DNA of 64,000 nt from an uncultured Porphyromonadaceae bacterium (lineage in GTDB: Bacteria > Bacteroidota > Bacteroidia > Bacteroidales > Muribaculaceae): contig CAMCDS010000001.1 in NCBI GenBank assembly GCA_945873625.1, positions 160,764 through 224,763 on the forward strand. The letters run 5' to 3'. The notes under the pieces are model-generated. The model was not told the origin of the DNA. It did no database searches and saw only the letters and a list, made by a program, of their open reading frames with translations. This document shows, one piece after another, positions 1 through 9,173 of this stretch. Numbering within the stretch: position 1 is the stretch's first letter; each line of letters opens with the position of its first letter. The position numbers were made by a program, and so were the translations under genes.

Positions 1-495
1 CTGAGCGCCCCATACGTAGGCAGTTACGCTCTTAAGAGCCGCATTGGTGCCGAAATAGCGCTCCACGGAGGCTTTCACGGTAACCTGACGGCCGAGGTTG
101 GCGGGATTGTCTTTGAGGTTGAGGGCCGAGCGCACGTCGCCGGTGGAGAGCTGCACGGGTATGCACTTCTCCCAGTCGGTCTCGTCGGGCGTGGCCGCGA
201 TGAGGATGTTGCTCGCGAGGCTGCACGGAGTGGTGAAGGTGGCAGTCTCAGCCGCAAAGCGGTTGTCGGTGCCTTCCTTGGTGTCGATCCAGCCTACGAT
301 GTAGCCGGTAACCCATTTGTCCGACATCTGCGTGCCGTTGAGAATCTGGGTGGCCGTATAGGGATTGAGGGCCGAGCCGTCGCCGAGTCCACCCTCGGGG
401 GTGATGACCGGCGGCTGGGCCAGGTCTTCGCTGCACGACGCCAGACCGATTACGGCCAGCATCAGCATTGATAGATACAGACTTATCTTTTTCAT
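1..495 (-). CDS. DUF6359-like lipoprotein, 3' end outside window
   Basis: The reading frame runs open from the ATG at 495 to the window edge (165 codons), so the C-terminus is missing. The N-terminus has a lysine pair, a hydrophobic stretch and a lipobox ending LASC, so it should be an outer-membrane or surface lipoprotein. After it come the segments PYTATQIL and WVTGYIVGWI, which fit the small OB-like DUF6359 domain seen in Bacteroidales surface proteins. It lies 38 bp downstream of the TonB receptor and is probably the last or a late gene of that operon. In this phylum such lipoproteins often partner a receptor, but the ligand is unknown. The domain name is from memory of the family pattern, not from a search. 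Confidence 0.72.
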   Translation of the reverse strand, partial: MKKISLYLSMLMLAVIGLASCSEDLAQPPVITPEGGLGDGSALNPYTATQILNGTQMSDKWVTGYIVGWIDTKEGTDNRFAAETATFTTPCSLASNILIAATPDETDWEKCIPVQLSTGDVRSALNLKDNPANLGRQVTVKASVERYFGTNAALKSVTAYVWGAQ

Positions 496-533
496 GTCGA
501 ATTATCTTTTTTGATTGTAGAAGCCGGCCCGGT

Positions 534-3371
534 TCAGAAGCGGATTCCGAAATTGAAGAATACGCGGATACCCTGGGCGTAGTAATATTTGTTGGGGAAC
601 TTGGAGACATCGTAGGTAGTATAGTCGAACTTACCCTCCTGATAGCCGCCTGTCTGGATGTTGCGGTTGTTGAGAAGGTTGTTGACCGAGAGGTTGAAGT
701 TGAGAGCGCCCCAGTTGGTGTAGATCATCTTGCCGATCGAGAGATTGAGCACGAATGCGTCTTTCAGCTTGTCCTGGTGGGTAATCTCCTTGATTTTCTC
801 CTCGATGGCCTGCTCGTAGGTCTGCCCGGCTGCGGGCTTCACGACGGTGTAGAGCTCGGGCATCTCCTCGTGGCGAGTCGGCGAAAGGTCTACATAAGCG
901 TCGCCCAGCCAGTTGGCCGATACTTCGAAGAACCAGTTTTTCGGAGCGGCATAGTTGAGCGAGATGTTGTAGGCCTGCTGCGGGGTGCCTCCGAGGTGAT
1001 AGTTCTTGAGGTAGACGCGGCGGGTAACGTCGTCCTGCGAGCCGTTCTCATACGAGCGCACGCCGAGGGGATTGTTCTTGTAGCGGTAGCTGGCGATGGT
1101 GGCGGCTGCCGAGACGGTGAGCGAGGGGATGATCTTATAGCTCAGACCCAGCTCGATGCCGCGGTACTGGGTGTGGATTCCGCTCATCGAATAGTTCATG
1201 AACGTGTTGAGCTGATAGTCGTAGAATCCGGTGCGCTTGATGCCGTTCCACATCTCGGTGTAGAATGCGCCGATCGAACCGCGGAAACGCGAATAGTTCC
1301 AGACATAAGCGATGTCGGCCGAGAGGAAGCGCTCTGATTTCAGACCCTGCACGGCAGTGTCTTTGATACGGGGCGACACGTAGGCGTAGTCGGGCAGCGG
1401 GGCGCGGGTGCCGTAAGATGCATGGGCTGTGATGTAGTTGCGGCCGTTGATCTTATAGGTGGCGCCGGCCTTGATGGCTGCGTCGTCGAATGTGTGGCGT
1501 TTGCCTGAGCCGTAGCTGTTTTCAGGGGCGCGTCCGTTGCGCATCTCGCCGTGGCGCATGAAGTTGGTGTAGGTAACTTCCAGACCGTAGTTCACGTTCC
1601 AGTGGCGCGTATTGATCTGATTCTGCAGCCATGCCTTGGCGGTGATAGAGCGGATGTGGTAGTCGTAGCCGAACTTGTCGCCTTCCTTCACCCTGCGGTT
1701 GGGGTCGTTGAGGTTGTTCTGCAGGATTTCGGGGTTGCCGGGGAAGTCGCGTTCCGAGAAGTTGTCGATGTCGCGCCAGAACTCGCCGCCGAGCAGGTTG
1801 CGGATGGTCTTGTAGTAGTGGCCGTCGCTATAGTTGAAGCTGATGCCGCCCTGAAGCGTCATGAAGTCGTTGAGGCGATGGTCGATATAGGAGTTGAACA
1901 TCCACGAGGTGAGGTTGCTGTGGCGGTTCTCGAGGATATAGCTCGACTGTCCGATGAGCTCGGGGTTACGGTCGAAGTTGGTGCGGTTGAGCAGGTTGGT
2001 GCGATAGATGGCGTCCCAGTTGATCTGGCGCGCGCTTTCGTCGTTCTCCCAGAGGTCGCGGTAGTAGTTGTAGGTAGCCTCGTGGTTGGCCCAGATGTCG
2101 GGGTTGCGGAGGCGTTCCTCTTCGGTCATGTAGTTGCCGCTCCAGGGGTTGGCGGGGTTATAGTACGAGGGGAGGTAGCGGTAGTAGTCGGGACGGGGGT
2201 CGGCCGCCTGATACCAGTTGAGAGCCGACGACGAGTAGGCGTTGTGGCGGAAGCCCACGCCGGTGTTGACAGTAGTTCCCATGCGGGGTTTCCATATCCA
2301 GTTGAGCAGGGCGGCGGGATCGAACGACTCGACAATCTTCGAGCTCTTCTTCTTGCCGTCGAGATAGCCCCATGCAGGGTTGTAGAGGTTGCTGCCGGCA
2401 AGGTCGTATGCTTCCTGCGTGGCGGCCGTGTTGGTGGCGCGCTGCGTGGGGGCTCCCCATGTGGTGAGGTTGAGCGAATGTTTGTCGTTAAACACCTTCT
2501 GGAGTGAGAGCGAGTAGCCGATCGAGTTGTAGAACGTGCCTTTGATCACACCCTCGGGGGCATAGCGTCCGATGATCGATGCCGAGAATGCCCATCCGTG
2601 CTTGTTGAGGCCGGTGGAGTACTGCATCATCAGGCGCAGCATGTAGTTTGAGTTGGTGTAGGAGAAGTTTCCGCGGAAGCCGGGTGCGTATTCCGAGGCG
2701 TAGGTGGTGAAGTTGGAGGCGCCGCCGATGTCGCCGAAGCCATAGCTGGAGGCGTCGAGGCCTACGTCGACCGAACGGTTGCGGAAGGCGCTCGACGTCA
2801 TGCCGCCGAGTCCGGAGAAGTTGAATCGTCCGCGCATGGCGTCGTTGAAGTCGAAGCCATTGATGTAGCCGGCACTCCAGTTCGAGTCGTAGCCGCGGAA
2901 GCGGAAGCGCATCACGGAGAAGTCGTAGTTGGTGGCCTGGTAATAGATGTTGTCGGTAGCGCCCTGGATGGTGCCGATGCTCTGCATGGATCCTTCGTCT
3001 TCCATCACGTTGGCGTCGTCGAAGTTGGTGTCGTCGTTCTGCGACGTGCCGGTGAAGATGGAGTTGTCGGGCGTGAGGCGGATGGTGCCGAGGTCTTCGA
3101 CCCGTCCTTCGCGGATGTCGACGTCGAGGTCGAGGTTCTTGTATCCGTAAGCGGAGATTTCAAGCACATCGTCGCCAGGCGCTGCATTGGTGATGGTAAA
3201 CAGGCCGTCGGCTCCGCCCATGACGTAGGCCGACTGGTTTCTCAGAAACACGTTGGCGTCGGCCACGGGTTTCCCCGAGACGGCGTCGACGAGCGTCCCC
3301 TTGATGCCTGTGGCTGCCAGCGACGGGAGAGCGAAAGCCAGCAGGAGCAGTAGAGAAAGTTTAATACGCAT
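534..3371 (-). CDS. TonB-dependent outer-membrane receptor
   Basis: A 945-residue protein with a cleavable signal peptide (about residues 1-19), a carboxypeptidase-regulatory-like domain (about 22-100, beginning IKGTLVDAVSGKPVADANVF), a plug region (about 125-250) and a long C-terminal part rich in alternating aromatic and polar residues, ending in phenylalanine as expected for a beta-barrel. It should import a large or scarce solute through the outer membrane using TonB energy. It follows the secreted nuclease-fold gene by 51 bp and precedes a lipoprotein gene, so the three are probably one operon. Substrate is not visible in the sequence; the nuclease and deoC neighbours suggest nucleic-acid breakdown products (inference). 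Confidence 0.93.
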   Translation of the reverse strand: MRIKLSLLLLLAFALPSLAATGIKGTLVDAVSGKPVADANVFLRNQSAYVMGGADGLFTITNAAPGDDVLEISAYGYKNLDLDVDIREGRVEDLGTIRLTPDNSIFTGTSQNDDTNFDDANVMEDEGSMQSIGTIQGATDNIYYQATNYDFSVMRFRFRGYDSNWSAGYINGFDFNDAMRGRFNFSGLGGMTSSAFRNRSVDVGLDASSYGFGDIGGASNFTTYASEYAPGFRGNFSYTNSNYMLRLMMQYSTGLNKHGWAFSASIIGRYAPEGVIKGTFYNSIGYSLSLQKVFNDKHSLNLTTWGAPTQRATNTAATQEAYDLAGSNLYNPAWGYLDGKKKSSKIVESFDPAALLNWIWKPRMGTTVNTGVGFRHNAYSSSALNWYQAADPRPDYYRYLPSYYNPANPWSGNYMTEEERLRNPDIWANHEATYNYYRDLWENDESARQINWDAIYRTNLLNRTNFDRNPELIGQSSYILENRHSNLTSWMFNSYIDHRLNDFMTLQGGISFNYSDGHYYKTIRNLLGGEFWRDIDNFSERDFPGNPEILQNNLNDPNRRVKEGDKFGYDYHIRSITAKAWLQNQINTRHWNVNYGLEVTYTNFMRHGEMRNGRAPENSYGSGKRHTFDDAAIKAGATYKINGRNYITAHASYGTRAPLPDYAYVSPRIKDTAVQGLKSERFLSADIAYVWNYSRFRGSIGAFYTEMWNGIKRTGFYDYQLNTFMNYSMSGIHTQYRGIELGLSYKIIPSLTVSAAATIASYRYKNNPLGVRSYENGSQDDVTRRVYLKNYHLGGTPQQAYNISLNYAAPKNWFFEVSANWLGDAYVDLSPTRHEEMPELYTVVKPAAGQTYEQAIEEKIKEITHQDKLKDAFVLNLSIGKMIYTNWGALNFNLSVNNLLNNRNIQTGGYQEGKFDYTTYDVSKFPNKYYYAQGIRVFFNFGIRF

Positions 3372-3422
3372 TTGATATGTAGGTGATTAGATGGATTGTT
3401 CTTTGATTGTCATTGTTGTCGC

Positions 3423-4487
3423 TCATCTGAACGTCAGAAACACCTCGGTGGGCAGATGGTCTGAATAGCCGTTGGTCCATACGCCGCCGGAGAAGGTACG
3501 GAAAGGATACCCCTTGTACTTGCCGTCGGTCTGGAGCAGGAACGGCAGGTTGTTCCACACCAGGGCGCCGTCGTAGACGAGGCGCGAGCGTCCGTCGGGC
3601 AGCAGGTTGTAGCCCACGATAATCTGGTCGAAGAGATCCCAGCCGCCACGGTAGATATAGGAGCCGATGCCGTCGTCGAGCTTCTGCCAGAAGGGATTGA
3701 AGAAGCCGCCGGCCTTCACCTTGTCGATGTTTTTCTTGGCTCCGAGCACCTCGGCGCAGCTCTTGTTGCTGGGGTCGTCGTTGAGGTCGCCCATGATGAT
3801 GATTCCGCAGTCGGGATAGAGGTTGGTGAGGCTGTCGGCGATATGCTTGCTGAGCGAAGCGGCAGCCTCGCGGAGCCAGCTGCTCTCCTTGTCGCCTCCG
3901 CGGCGCGAAGGCCAGTGGTTGACGATGACGCCTACTCGCTGCCCGCCAAGAAGGCCGAACACACACATCTGGTCGCGCGTGCGGAAGTTGGGAAGCTCGG
4001 GGATGTGGAGGTAATGGTTGGTAACGTTGATGAGGCGGAACTGCCTTGGGTCGTAGAGCAGGCCCACGTCAACGCCGCGCCGGTCGGGCGAGTCGTGGTG
4101 CACGATCTGCAGGTTGCGCCCGGCCAGCGCCGGAGCCTTCACAAGGTCCTGAAGCACAGTGATATTCTCGATTTCGCTCACTCCGATCATCGCCGGCCCG
4201 TCGGGCGTGCGCCGCGTGGTGAGCTTCGAGAGGGCATACGAGAGATTCTTTATCTTCGAGTTGTACTTATACGAATCCCAGCGGTTCTTGCCCTGCGGCG
4301 AGAACTCGAGGTCGTATTTGCCATTGTTGTTGATGGTGTCGAAGAGGTTCTCGAGGTTATAGAACGCCACTCCATACACTTTGCGACCCTGCCCCGGCGC
4401 CTGCGAGGTCTGGGCATGAGACACAAACGACGCTGACCCGGCCACAAGCATGCCGAGCAGCGCTAAGGTAAACTTTTTGAATTTCAT
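3423..4487 (-). CDS. Secreted endonuclease/exonuclease/phosphatase-family protein
   Basis: A 354-residue protein with a signal peptide (about residues 1-25, ending SHAQ) and the EEP-fold motifs in order: FYNLENLFDT near residue 43, a SEIEN metal-ligand motif near 104, NHWPSR near 190, GDLNDDP near 233 and SDHLP near the C-terminus. These carry the catalytic Glu, Asp, Asn and His of the DNase I-like family, so it is likely an active metal-dependent hydrolase of phosphodiester or phosphomonoester bonds in the periplasm or outside the cell. It sits between deoC and a TonB receptor on the same strand. Exact substrate (DNA, RNA, nucleotides, lipid phosphates) cannot be told from the motifs. Confidence 0.88.
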   Translation of the reverse strand: MKFKKFTLALLGMLVAGSASFVSHAQTSQAPGQGRKVYGVAFYNLENLFDTINNNGKYDLEFSPQGKNRWDSYKYNSKIKNLSYALSKLTTRRTPDGPAMIGVSEIENITVLQDLVKAPALAGRNLQIVHHDSPDRRGVDVGLLYDPRQFRLINVTNHYLHIPELPNFRTRDQMCVFGLLGGQRVGVIVNHWPSRRGGDKESSWLREAAASLSKHIADSLTNLYPDCGIIIMGDLNDDPSNKSCAEVLGAKKNIDKVKAGGFFNPFWQKLDDGIGSYIYRGGWDLFDQIIVGYNLLPDGRSRLVYDGALVWNNLPFLLQTDGKYKGYPFRTFSGGVWTNGYSDHLPTEVFLTFR

Positions 4488-4522
4488 CTGCAGAAATTTG
4501 TAGATTAAGAGTGCGGACGGGG

Positions 4523-4557
4523 ACGGGGATGCGCGGCCCTGCGGCCCGCATCCCCGT
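4523..4557 (-). terminator. GC-rich hairpin between deoC and nuclease gene
   Basis: An 11-bp arm (4523-4533) pairs perfectly with 4547-4557, and inside it two GGCC blocks pair around a CTGC tetraloop with one bulged base. It lies in the 78-bp gap after deoC. There is no strong T-run on the minus strand, so it may be a partial terminator or mRNA-processing hairpin rather than a full intrinsic terminator. Confidence 0.45.
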
Positions 4558-4565
4558 GCCTCAGA

Positions 4566-5444
4566 TCAGAAATATTTGGTCTCCTTGCCCTCCATGGTAG
4601 AGAGGAGCGAGTTGGCCAGCGAGCTGGCGCCGATGCGGAAGAGGTCGTGGTTGAGCCATTCGTCGCCCAGCACCTCCTTCACCAGCGCATAATAATGAAG
4701 CGCCTCCTCCGAGGTGCGCACGCCGCCGGCGGCCTTGAAGCCCACCTTGCGGCCCGTAAGCTCATGATACTCCTTGATGCACTGACACATCACGTAAGCC
4801 GCCTCAAGCGAAGCACCCGGATAGATCTTGCCAGTCGACGTCTTCAGGAAGTCGGCGTCGCTGTAAAGCGAAAGCACCGAAGCCTTCTTGATGTTGGCAG
4901 CCGTCTTCAGCGCCCCCGTCTCGAGTATCACCTTCAGCTTCGCATCCTTGATGGTATGCTTTATCTCGATAATCTCATCGCAGAGGTCCTCGTAGTTCTC
5001 GTCGAGAAACATCCCGACGTTCATCACGATGTCGACCTCGTCGGCACCGTCGGCCACGGCCAGGGCCGCGTCGCTGATCTTCACCGACGTGAAAGTCTGG
5101 CTCGAAGGGAAGCCGCCGGCCACCACTGCGATGTCGACGCCCTGCACGTCGAGGTTAGCCTTCACCACCTCGGCGAAATTGCTGTAGACGCAGATGGCGG
5201 CCACATTCTTATACTGAGGGAAATCATTGTCGAAGTCATTAACCCTCTGAGTGAACTTGGCCACACTCTTCTGGCTGTCTTCGGTGCTCAGCGTAGTCAG
5301 GTCGATAGAGCTGAACAGAAACTGATACACCTCGGGCGAGACATACTTCGAAGAATTTTCCACTATCTTACGCACTTCAGCAGCAACGATAGCATCGTCT
5401 TCCGTTACCTTGCTTGCTGCCAGAGCTTTCTGGTATCTGTCCAT
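4566..5444 (-). CDS. deoC: Deoxyribose-phosphate aldolase
   Basis: A 292-residue DeoC-type TIM barrel. It splits 2-deoxyribose 5-phosphate into glyceraldehyde 3-phosphate and acetaldehyde, the last step of deoxynucleoside catabolism. The Schiff-base lysine motif DFLKTSTGK is near residue 200 and the second lysine motif GFKAAGGVRT near 238. The protein is longer than the roughly 250-residue E. coli form because of an N-terminal helical extension of about 40 residues, common in Bacteroidetes. The ATG at 5444 is the first in frame. It is followed by a secreted nuclease-like gene and a TonB receptor, which could feed it with deoxynucleosides (inference). Confidence 0.95.
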   Translation of the reverse strand: MDRYQKALAASKVTEDDAIVAAEVRKIVENSSKYVSPEVYQFLFSSIDLTTLSTEDSQKSVAKFTQRVNDFDNDFPQYKNVAAICVYSNFAEVVKANLDVQGVDIAVVAGGFPSSQTFTSVKISDAALAVADGADEVDIVMNVGMFLDENYEDLCDEIIEIKHTIKDAKLKVILETGALKTAANIKKASVLSLYSDADFLKTSTGKIYPGASLEAAYVMCQCIKEYHELTGRKVGFKAAGGVRTSEEALHYYALVKEVLGDEWLNHDLFRIGASSLANSLLSTMEGKETKYF

Positions 5445-5644
5445 ATTATAATATGTTTTTAGTTGTTTTGAAATTCGGTGTAATCTTGCATGCGCGGCAA
5501 GAGGTCTGCAGTTCCAATATCAACGCACAGACAGCGAAATCGGTTCGCCCGCGCACTGATAAACACGCGCCCGCGACGCGACGAAGCCACACCGGACTCC
5601 CTCATTCAGCCTCCGCCCGGACCTCATCCGGCCAAAGGTAACCG

Positions 5645-5676
5645 CAAAGATAGCCACGATTCCCGACATCACCAAC
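5645..5676 (-). promoter_or_regulatory. Candidate promoter for deoC
   Basis: On the minus strand a TATCTTTG -7 box (5645-5652) lies 20 bp downstream of a GTTG -33 element (5673-5676), the usual Bacteroidota spacing. It implies a leader of about 190 nt before deoC. A second TACCTTTG box lies at about 5632-5639. Only sequence match; no direct evidence. Confidence 0.4.
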
Positions 5677-5892
5677 TTTTTCACCCAAAAAACACACCGG
5701 GAAGGGTGGTGACGGGATACTTTTCGGGGACGTGAGGTCTGTAACCTCCACGGGAAAGGCAAGCTGATGATGTCAGAATGTACGGTTGTGCGAAATTTGC
5801 AACTGCCAAACGGTAAAGACTATGAGTTAGGTGCAATCCACGATTTATTATTCGAGGATTGCATACCGGGAGTTGCGGTGGGGGTGGTGGGG
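5677..5892. other. Intergenic stretch without a recognisable gene
   Basis: Between the deoC promoter and the 3' end of the glycerate kinase gene. Short open frames here have no family features. I see no clear terminator, repeat or RNA gene. Together with the deoC leader (5445-5644) it makes a 448-bp gap. Confidence 0.5.
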
Positions 5893-7140
5893 CTAAAGGC
5901 GGGCGGAGAGGAGGGCGAGGGTGGCGGAGGCGAGGCGGCGGGAGGCGACGGAAGGGTCGAGGGGGTCGGCACCGCCGGCGGAGGCGGCAGAGGCGGAGGC
6001 GGCGGCGACGGGGTCGTTGATGCAGATTACTTCGGAGAAGCCGGCGGCGAGGAGGGCGGGGCGGTCGGCAACGCGCCCGGCAAGGAGCGCAGTCGGGACG
6101 CCCATGAGTGCGGCTATGCGCATGGCTTGCAGCGGGGCTTTGTTCATCAGTGTCTGGCAGTCGGCACTCCCCTCGCCGACTATCAGCAGCGAAGCACCGC
6201 TGAGCTTCCCTGCAAGGCCGGTGGTGTCGGCCACAAGCGTGGCGCCGGGTGCCAGCACGGCGCCGGCTATTCCGGCCATTCCTCCGGCAAAACCGCCTGC
6301 CGCGCCAAATCCGGCTTCCGGTTTTTCTTCGGTGAAATCGGCATTTTTCTCCGTTTCTTCAACAAACACTTTAATATTACAATCAGAATATTTAAAGTAT
6401 CGCTTTAAGTTATTGAGCCCGGCTTCGAGGAGTTTCACCTGCTCCGGCGAGGCTCCTTTCTGCGGTCCGAACACCTGCGCGGCGCCACGAGGCCCGGTCA
6501 GAGGGGCGTCTACGTCGACCGCTATCGTGAGGCTTATACCGGAGAGGCGACGGTCGAGTTCCGAAGTGTCGACGCCGCATATTTCCGCAAGCATGGCTCC
6601 TCCGGACGGAGAGTCTATGATGCGTCCGCCGGCGGCGTAGAAGCGGCAGCCGAGAGCCTGAAGCGCACCGATGCCGCCGTCGACGGTGGCACTGCCTCCC
6701 GCCCCGACGATAATACTACGGACGCCACGACCGATGGCATCGAGAATCAGAAGCCCGGTGCCGAATGTCGATACCCGCATCGGGTCGCGCCGCTCGGGAG
6801 GCACAAGCGGAAGTCCCGACGCCGAGGCGAGGTCGATGAAAGCCGTCGATGTCGACCGGTCGATGAAATAGGATGCCGAAAGGGGACGCATGTCGACCGT
6901 GAACGTCGGCACTTTCACCTCCTCGGCACCGCAGGCCGAAGCGAGCGCACACGCCGTGCCCTCTCCCCCGTCGGCCATCGCCGACTCCACGCACACCGCC
7001 CTCCTGCCGCTTATGCGCCGAAAGGCGTTCACGCCGGCTGCGATAGCGGCGGCCGCCTCCGGAGCGGTGAGCACGCCCTTGAACGAATCGGGCGCGGCCA
7101 CTATCCTTATCTCTTTATCGTCCTTGGGATGCCTCGTCAT
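5893..7140 (-). CDS. Glycerate kinase (GlxK family)
   Basis: A 415-residue glycerate kinase that phosphorylates D-glycerate (usually to 2-phosphoglycerate in this family). The start motif VAAPDSFKGVLTAPEAA near residue 13, a VGAGGSATVDGGIG glycine-rich segment and a late GEGSADCQTLMNKAPL segment are family hallmarks. The ATG at 7140 places the family N-terminus correctly; an upstream in-frame ATG at 7197 would overlap the preceding gene and was not chosen. It lies 22 bp after the DUF2851 gene, so it is likely the last gene of the hpt-adk-DUF2851 run. The insertion around FVEETEKNADFTEEKPEAG before the second domain is less GC-rich than its surroundings and somewhat unusual. Confidence 0.9.
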   Translation of the reverse strand: MTRHPKDDKEIRIVAAPDSFKGVLTAPEAAAAIAAGVNAFRRISGRRAVCVESAMADGGEGTACALASACGAEEVKVPTFTVDMRPLSASYFIDRSTSTAFIDLASASGLPLVPPERRDPMRVSTFGTGLLILDAIGRGVRSIIVGAGGSATVDGGIGALQALGCRFYAAGGRIIDSPSGGAMLAEICGVDTSELDRRLSGISLTIAVDVDAPLTGPRGAAQVFGPQKGASPEQVKLLEAGLNNLKRYFKYSDCNIKVFVEETEKNADFTEEKPEAGFGAAGGFAGGMAGIAGAVLAPGATLVADTTGLAGKLSGASLLIVGEGSADCQTLMNKAPLQAMRIAALMGVPTALLAGRVADRPALLAAGFSEVICINDPVAAASASAASAGGADPLDPSVASRRLASATLALLSARL

Positions 7141-7162
7141 GTCAATTTTACGGAAAAAGCCG

Positions 7163-8488
7163 TCAGTCGAACACCGCCTCAGGGTCGACCCGGCCATAGC
7201 TTGCGGCGGCCTCGCGCGCCACGGTGGAAATCATACGGTTGGCGAAGCGGCAGTCGAGGCAGCGCGCCGCGTCGCAATATTCCTTATGGAGCTGCACCAG
7301 CGCCTGGCTCCTCAGCGCATTGTCGGCTTTAAGCCCGAGAGTCTGCCAGTTGCGTACATATCTGTTTTTCTCCGGCGGTAGCTCTTCGAGAATAGCCATC
7401 GCATCCTCGGCCAGCCTCATATTGCCCGAAAGCGATGCGTAGGCATACATCACCGGGACTGCGAAGTTGATTATCAGGGAGTCGACCGAAGCCTGCCCCA
7501 TAGCGCCTACCGGGCGCGGCTCCACGCTGTCGAATGAATAATGGTTCGCCCAGAAACCTTCGGGCTGCCAGTCAAACAGTTTTCTGAGCCCGTCGCATCC
7601 GCCCGCGTTGCCCAACACGTCGCCGGCGAGCGAGAATCCGCCCTCGACGGCCTTTGCAAGCAGCGCTATTCTGCGGTGGGGGAAATTCTGCGGACGCGTG
7701 CGCGCGAACTTCCATACCGACGCCTGCATCGGGCGAAGCGAATATTTGCGGCAGAGGAAGAAGTATTCGCGGCACAGCAGCTGATAGTATTCGTCGAATA
7801 TGCGTTGCGAGGGGTCGAGCAGTCCGGCCTGGCCGAACATCATGGCTTCGAGCTGGAACAGATTGTCGGAATGACGGAGCAGGAATCTGAGCGGCAGGCT
7901 GCGGGCAAGCATCTCGAAGGGGGTGCCGTTGAGCCCGAATCCGAGGCTACGTGCGAGCATCACGAAGCAGGTCTGCTCCCAGTCGCCCGCGAGGTTGGCG
8001 TTTTCGTCGAGCACCCTGCGCGCCTTGGCCTGCATCCTCTCCACGGCGAGCGACTCAAGCCAGTCCTCGCGCAGCAGCGAGGGGATGCGGTCGAGCGTAG
8101 CGGCGCATTTGATGTCGGTCTTTCCGGCGGTCAGGCGGGCGTAGAGCGACGAAGCCTCGACCGGCACCGGAAATTCAAGAGTTGGTATCGGCGAGCCGTC
8201 GGCGCGACACACCTGCGTATCGGCGTCGGCCACCACGTGCAGAATCACCGAGTCGTAGGCGCGGTCGGTGTGGTGCCGGTGCAGAAACCAGTCGGAGGCC
8301 CTGACGTGAATCTCGACGTTACCTGCCCACACCGTGCCGCCCATGGCGACACGTGCGTCGGCGAAGTCGGGGCCGGCATCGAAGTTCTGCCGGCCCGGAT
8401 TCGCCACATGTATCCTTGAGCCGTCGGTAAGGTCGAAATCCCTTCCGAGGGCTCCCGTCCGCCACAGATACTGATACATCATCTCCAT
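7163..8488 (-). CDS. DUF2851 family protein
   Basis: A 441-residue cytoplasmic protein matching the Bacteroidetes DUF2851 family: N-terminal YQYLW followed by NPGRQNFDAGPDF and GNVEIHVRASDW, and a middle part with DSVILHVVAD. Function is unknown. The C-terminus carries several cysteines (YCDAARCLDC) that could bind a metal, but this is only a suggestion. It is 17 bp downstream of adk and on the same strand. ATG at 8488 is used; another ATG two codons on is possible. Confidence 0.87.
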   Translation of the reverse strand: MEMMYQYLWRTGALGRDFDLTDGSRIHVANPGRQNFDAGPDFADARVAMGGTVWAGNVEIHVRASDWFLHRHHTDRAYDSVILHVVADADTQVCRADGSPIPTLEFPVPVEASSLYARLTAGKTDIKCAATLDRIPSLLREDWLESLAVERMQAKARRVLDENANLAGDWEQTCFVMLARSLGFGLNGTPFEMLARSLPLRFLLRHSDNLFQLEAMMFGQAGLLDPSQRIFDEYYQLLCREYFFLCRKYSLRPMQASVWKFARTRPQNFPHRRIALLAKAVEGGFSLAGDVLGNAGGCDGLRKLFDWQPEGFWANHYSFDSVEPRPVGAMGQASVDSLIINFAVPVMYAYASLSGNMRLAEDAMAILEELPPEKNRYVRNWQTLGLKADNALRSQALVQLHKEYCDAARCLDCRFANRMISTVAREAAASYGRVDPEAVFD

Positions 8489-8505
8489 GCGGGCGGCGGG
8501 TAAGG

Positions 8506-9108
8506 TCAGTGCCTGGGAGAGCGGCGTTTCTCGCCGGTAGCGGCCTCGATGCCCGAGGCGATGTCGTCGAATATCTCGTCGACTATTCCCGAGCCGTTCA
8601 CCTTGATGTATTTACCCTCGTTGGTATAGTATTCCCTGAGGGGGCATGTCTGGTGATGATATACGTCGAGACGGTTCTTGATGGTCTCGAGGTTGTCGTC
8701 TGCCCGGCCGGTCTGCTGTCCGCGTTTCAGCATCCTGTCGATCAGCTCCTCCTCGGGCACTTCAAGCCCGATGACGGCATGCAGGTCGGTGCCGCGCTTG
8801 CGCAGCAGCTCCCTGAGAGCCTTTGCCTGGGGGATGGTGCGGGGATAGCCGTCGAACACCACGCCGTTCTTCTCGCCGGCATGCTTGTCGAGCACGTCTT
8901 CGAGAATCTGCGTCATCAGTTCGTCGGGAATCAGCTGCCCTTTCGAGATATATTTGTCGGCGGTCTTGCCGAGTTCAGTGCCGCGCGCGATATGGTCGCG
9001 CAATAGTTCTCCCGTGGAGATATGGTAGAGTCCGAACTGGTCGATCAGTTTCGCGCTCTGAGTGCCTTTTCCGCTTCCGGGAGCTCCGAATAAAACGAGA
9101 TTAAGCAT
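8506..9108 (-). CDS. adk: Adenylate kinase
   Basis: A 200-residue adenylate kinase that interconverts ATP plus AMP with two ADP. The P-loop GAPGSGKGT starts at residue 8; the AMP-site segments STGELLRDHI and GYPRTIPQA follow, and the LID arginine motif GRADDN is near residue 140. The LID is short and has no zinc-binding cysteines, i.e. the short form. It lies 65 bp after hpt and 17 bp before the DUF2851 gene. The C-terminal tail EKRRSPRH is basic. Confidence 0.97.
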   Translation of the reverse strand: MLNLVLFGAPGSGKGTQSAKLIDQFGLYHISTGELLRDHIARGTELGKTADKYISKGQLIPDELMTQILEDVLDKHAGEKNGVVFDGYPRTIPQAKALRELLRKRGTDLHAVIGLEVPEEELIDRMLKRGQQTGRADDNLETIKNRLDVYHHQTCPLREYYTNEGKYIKVNGSGIVDEIFDDIASGIEAATGEKRRSPRH

Positions 9109-9173
9109 GAAGAAGTGAGTGTTTTTATATGCAAGTAGGGGTTTCCGCCCGAGCGGGGAGGAGCGCGAGGGGT

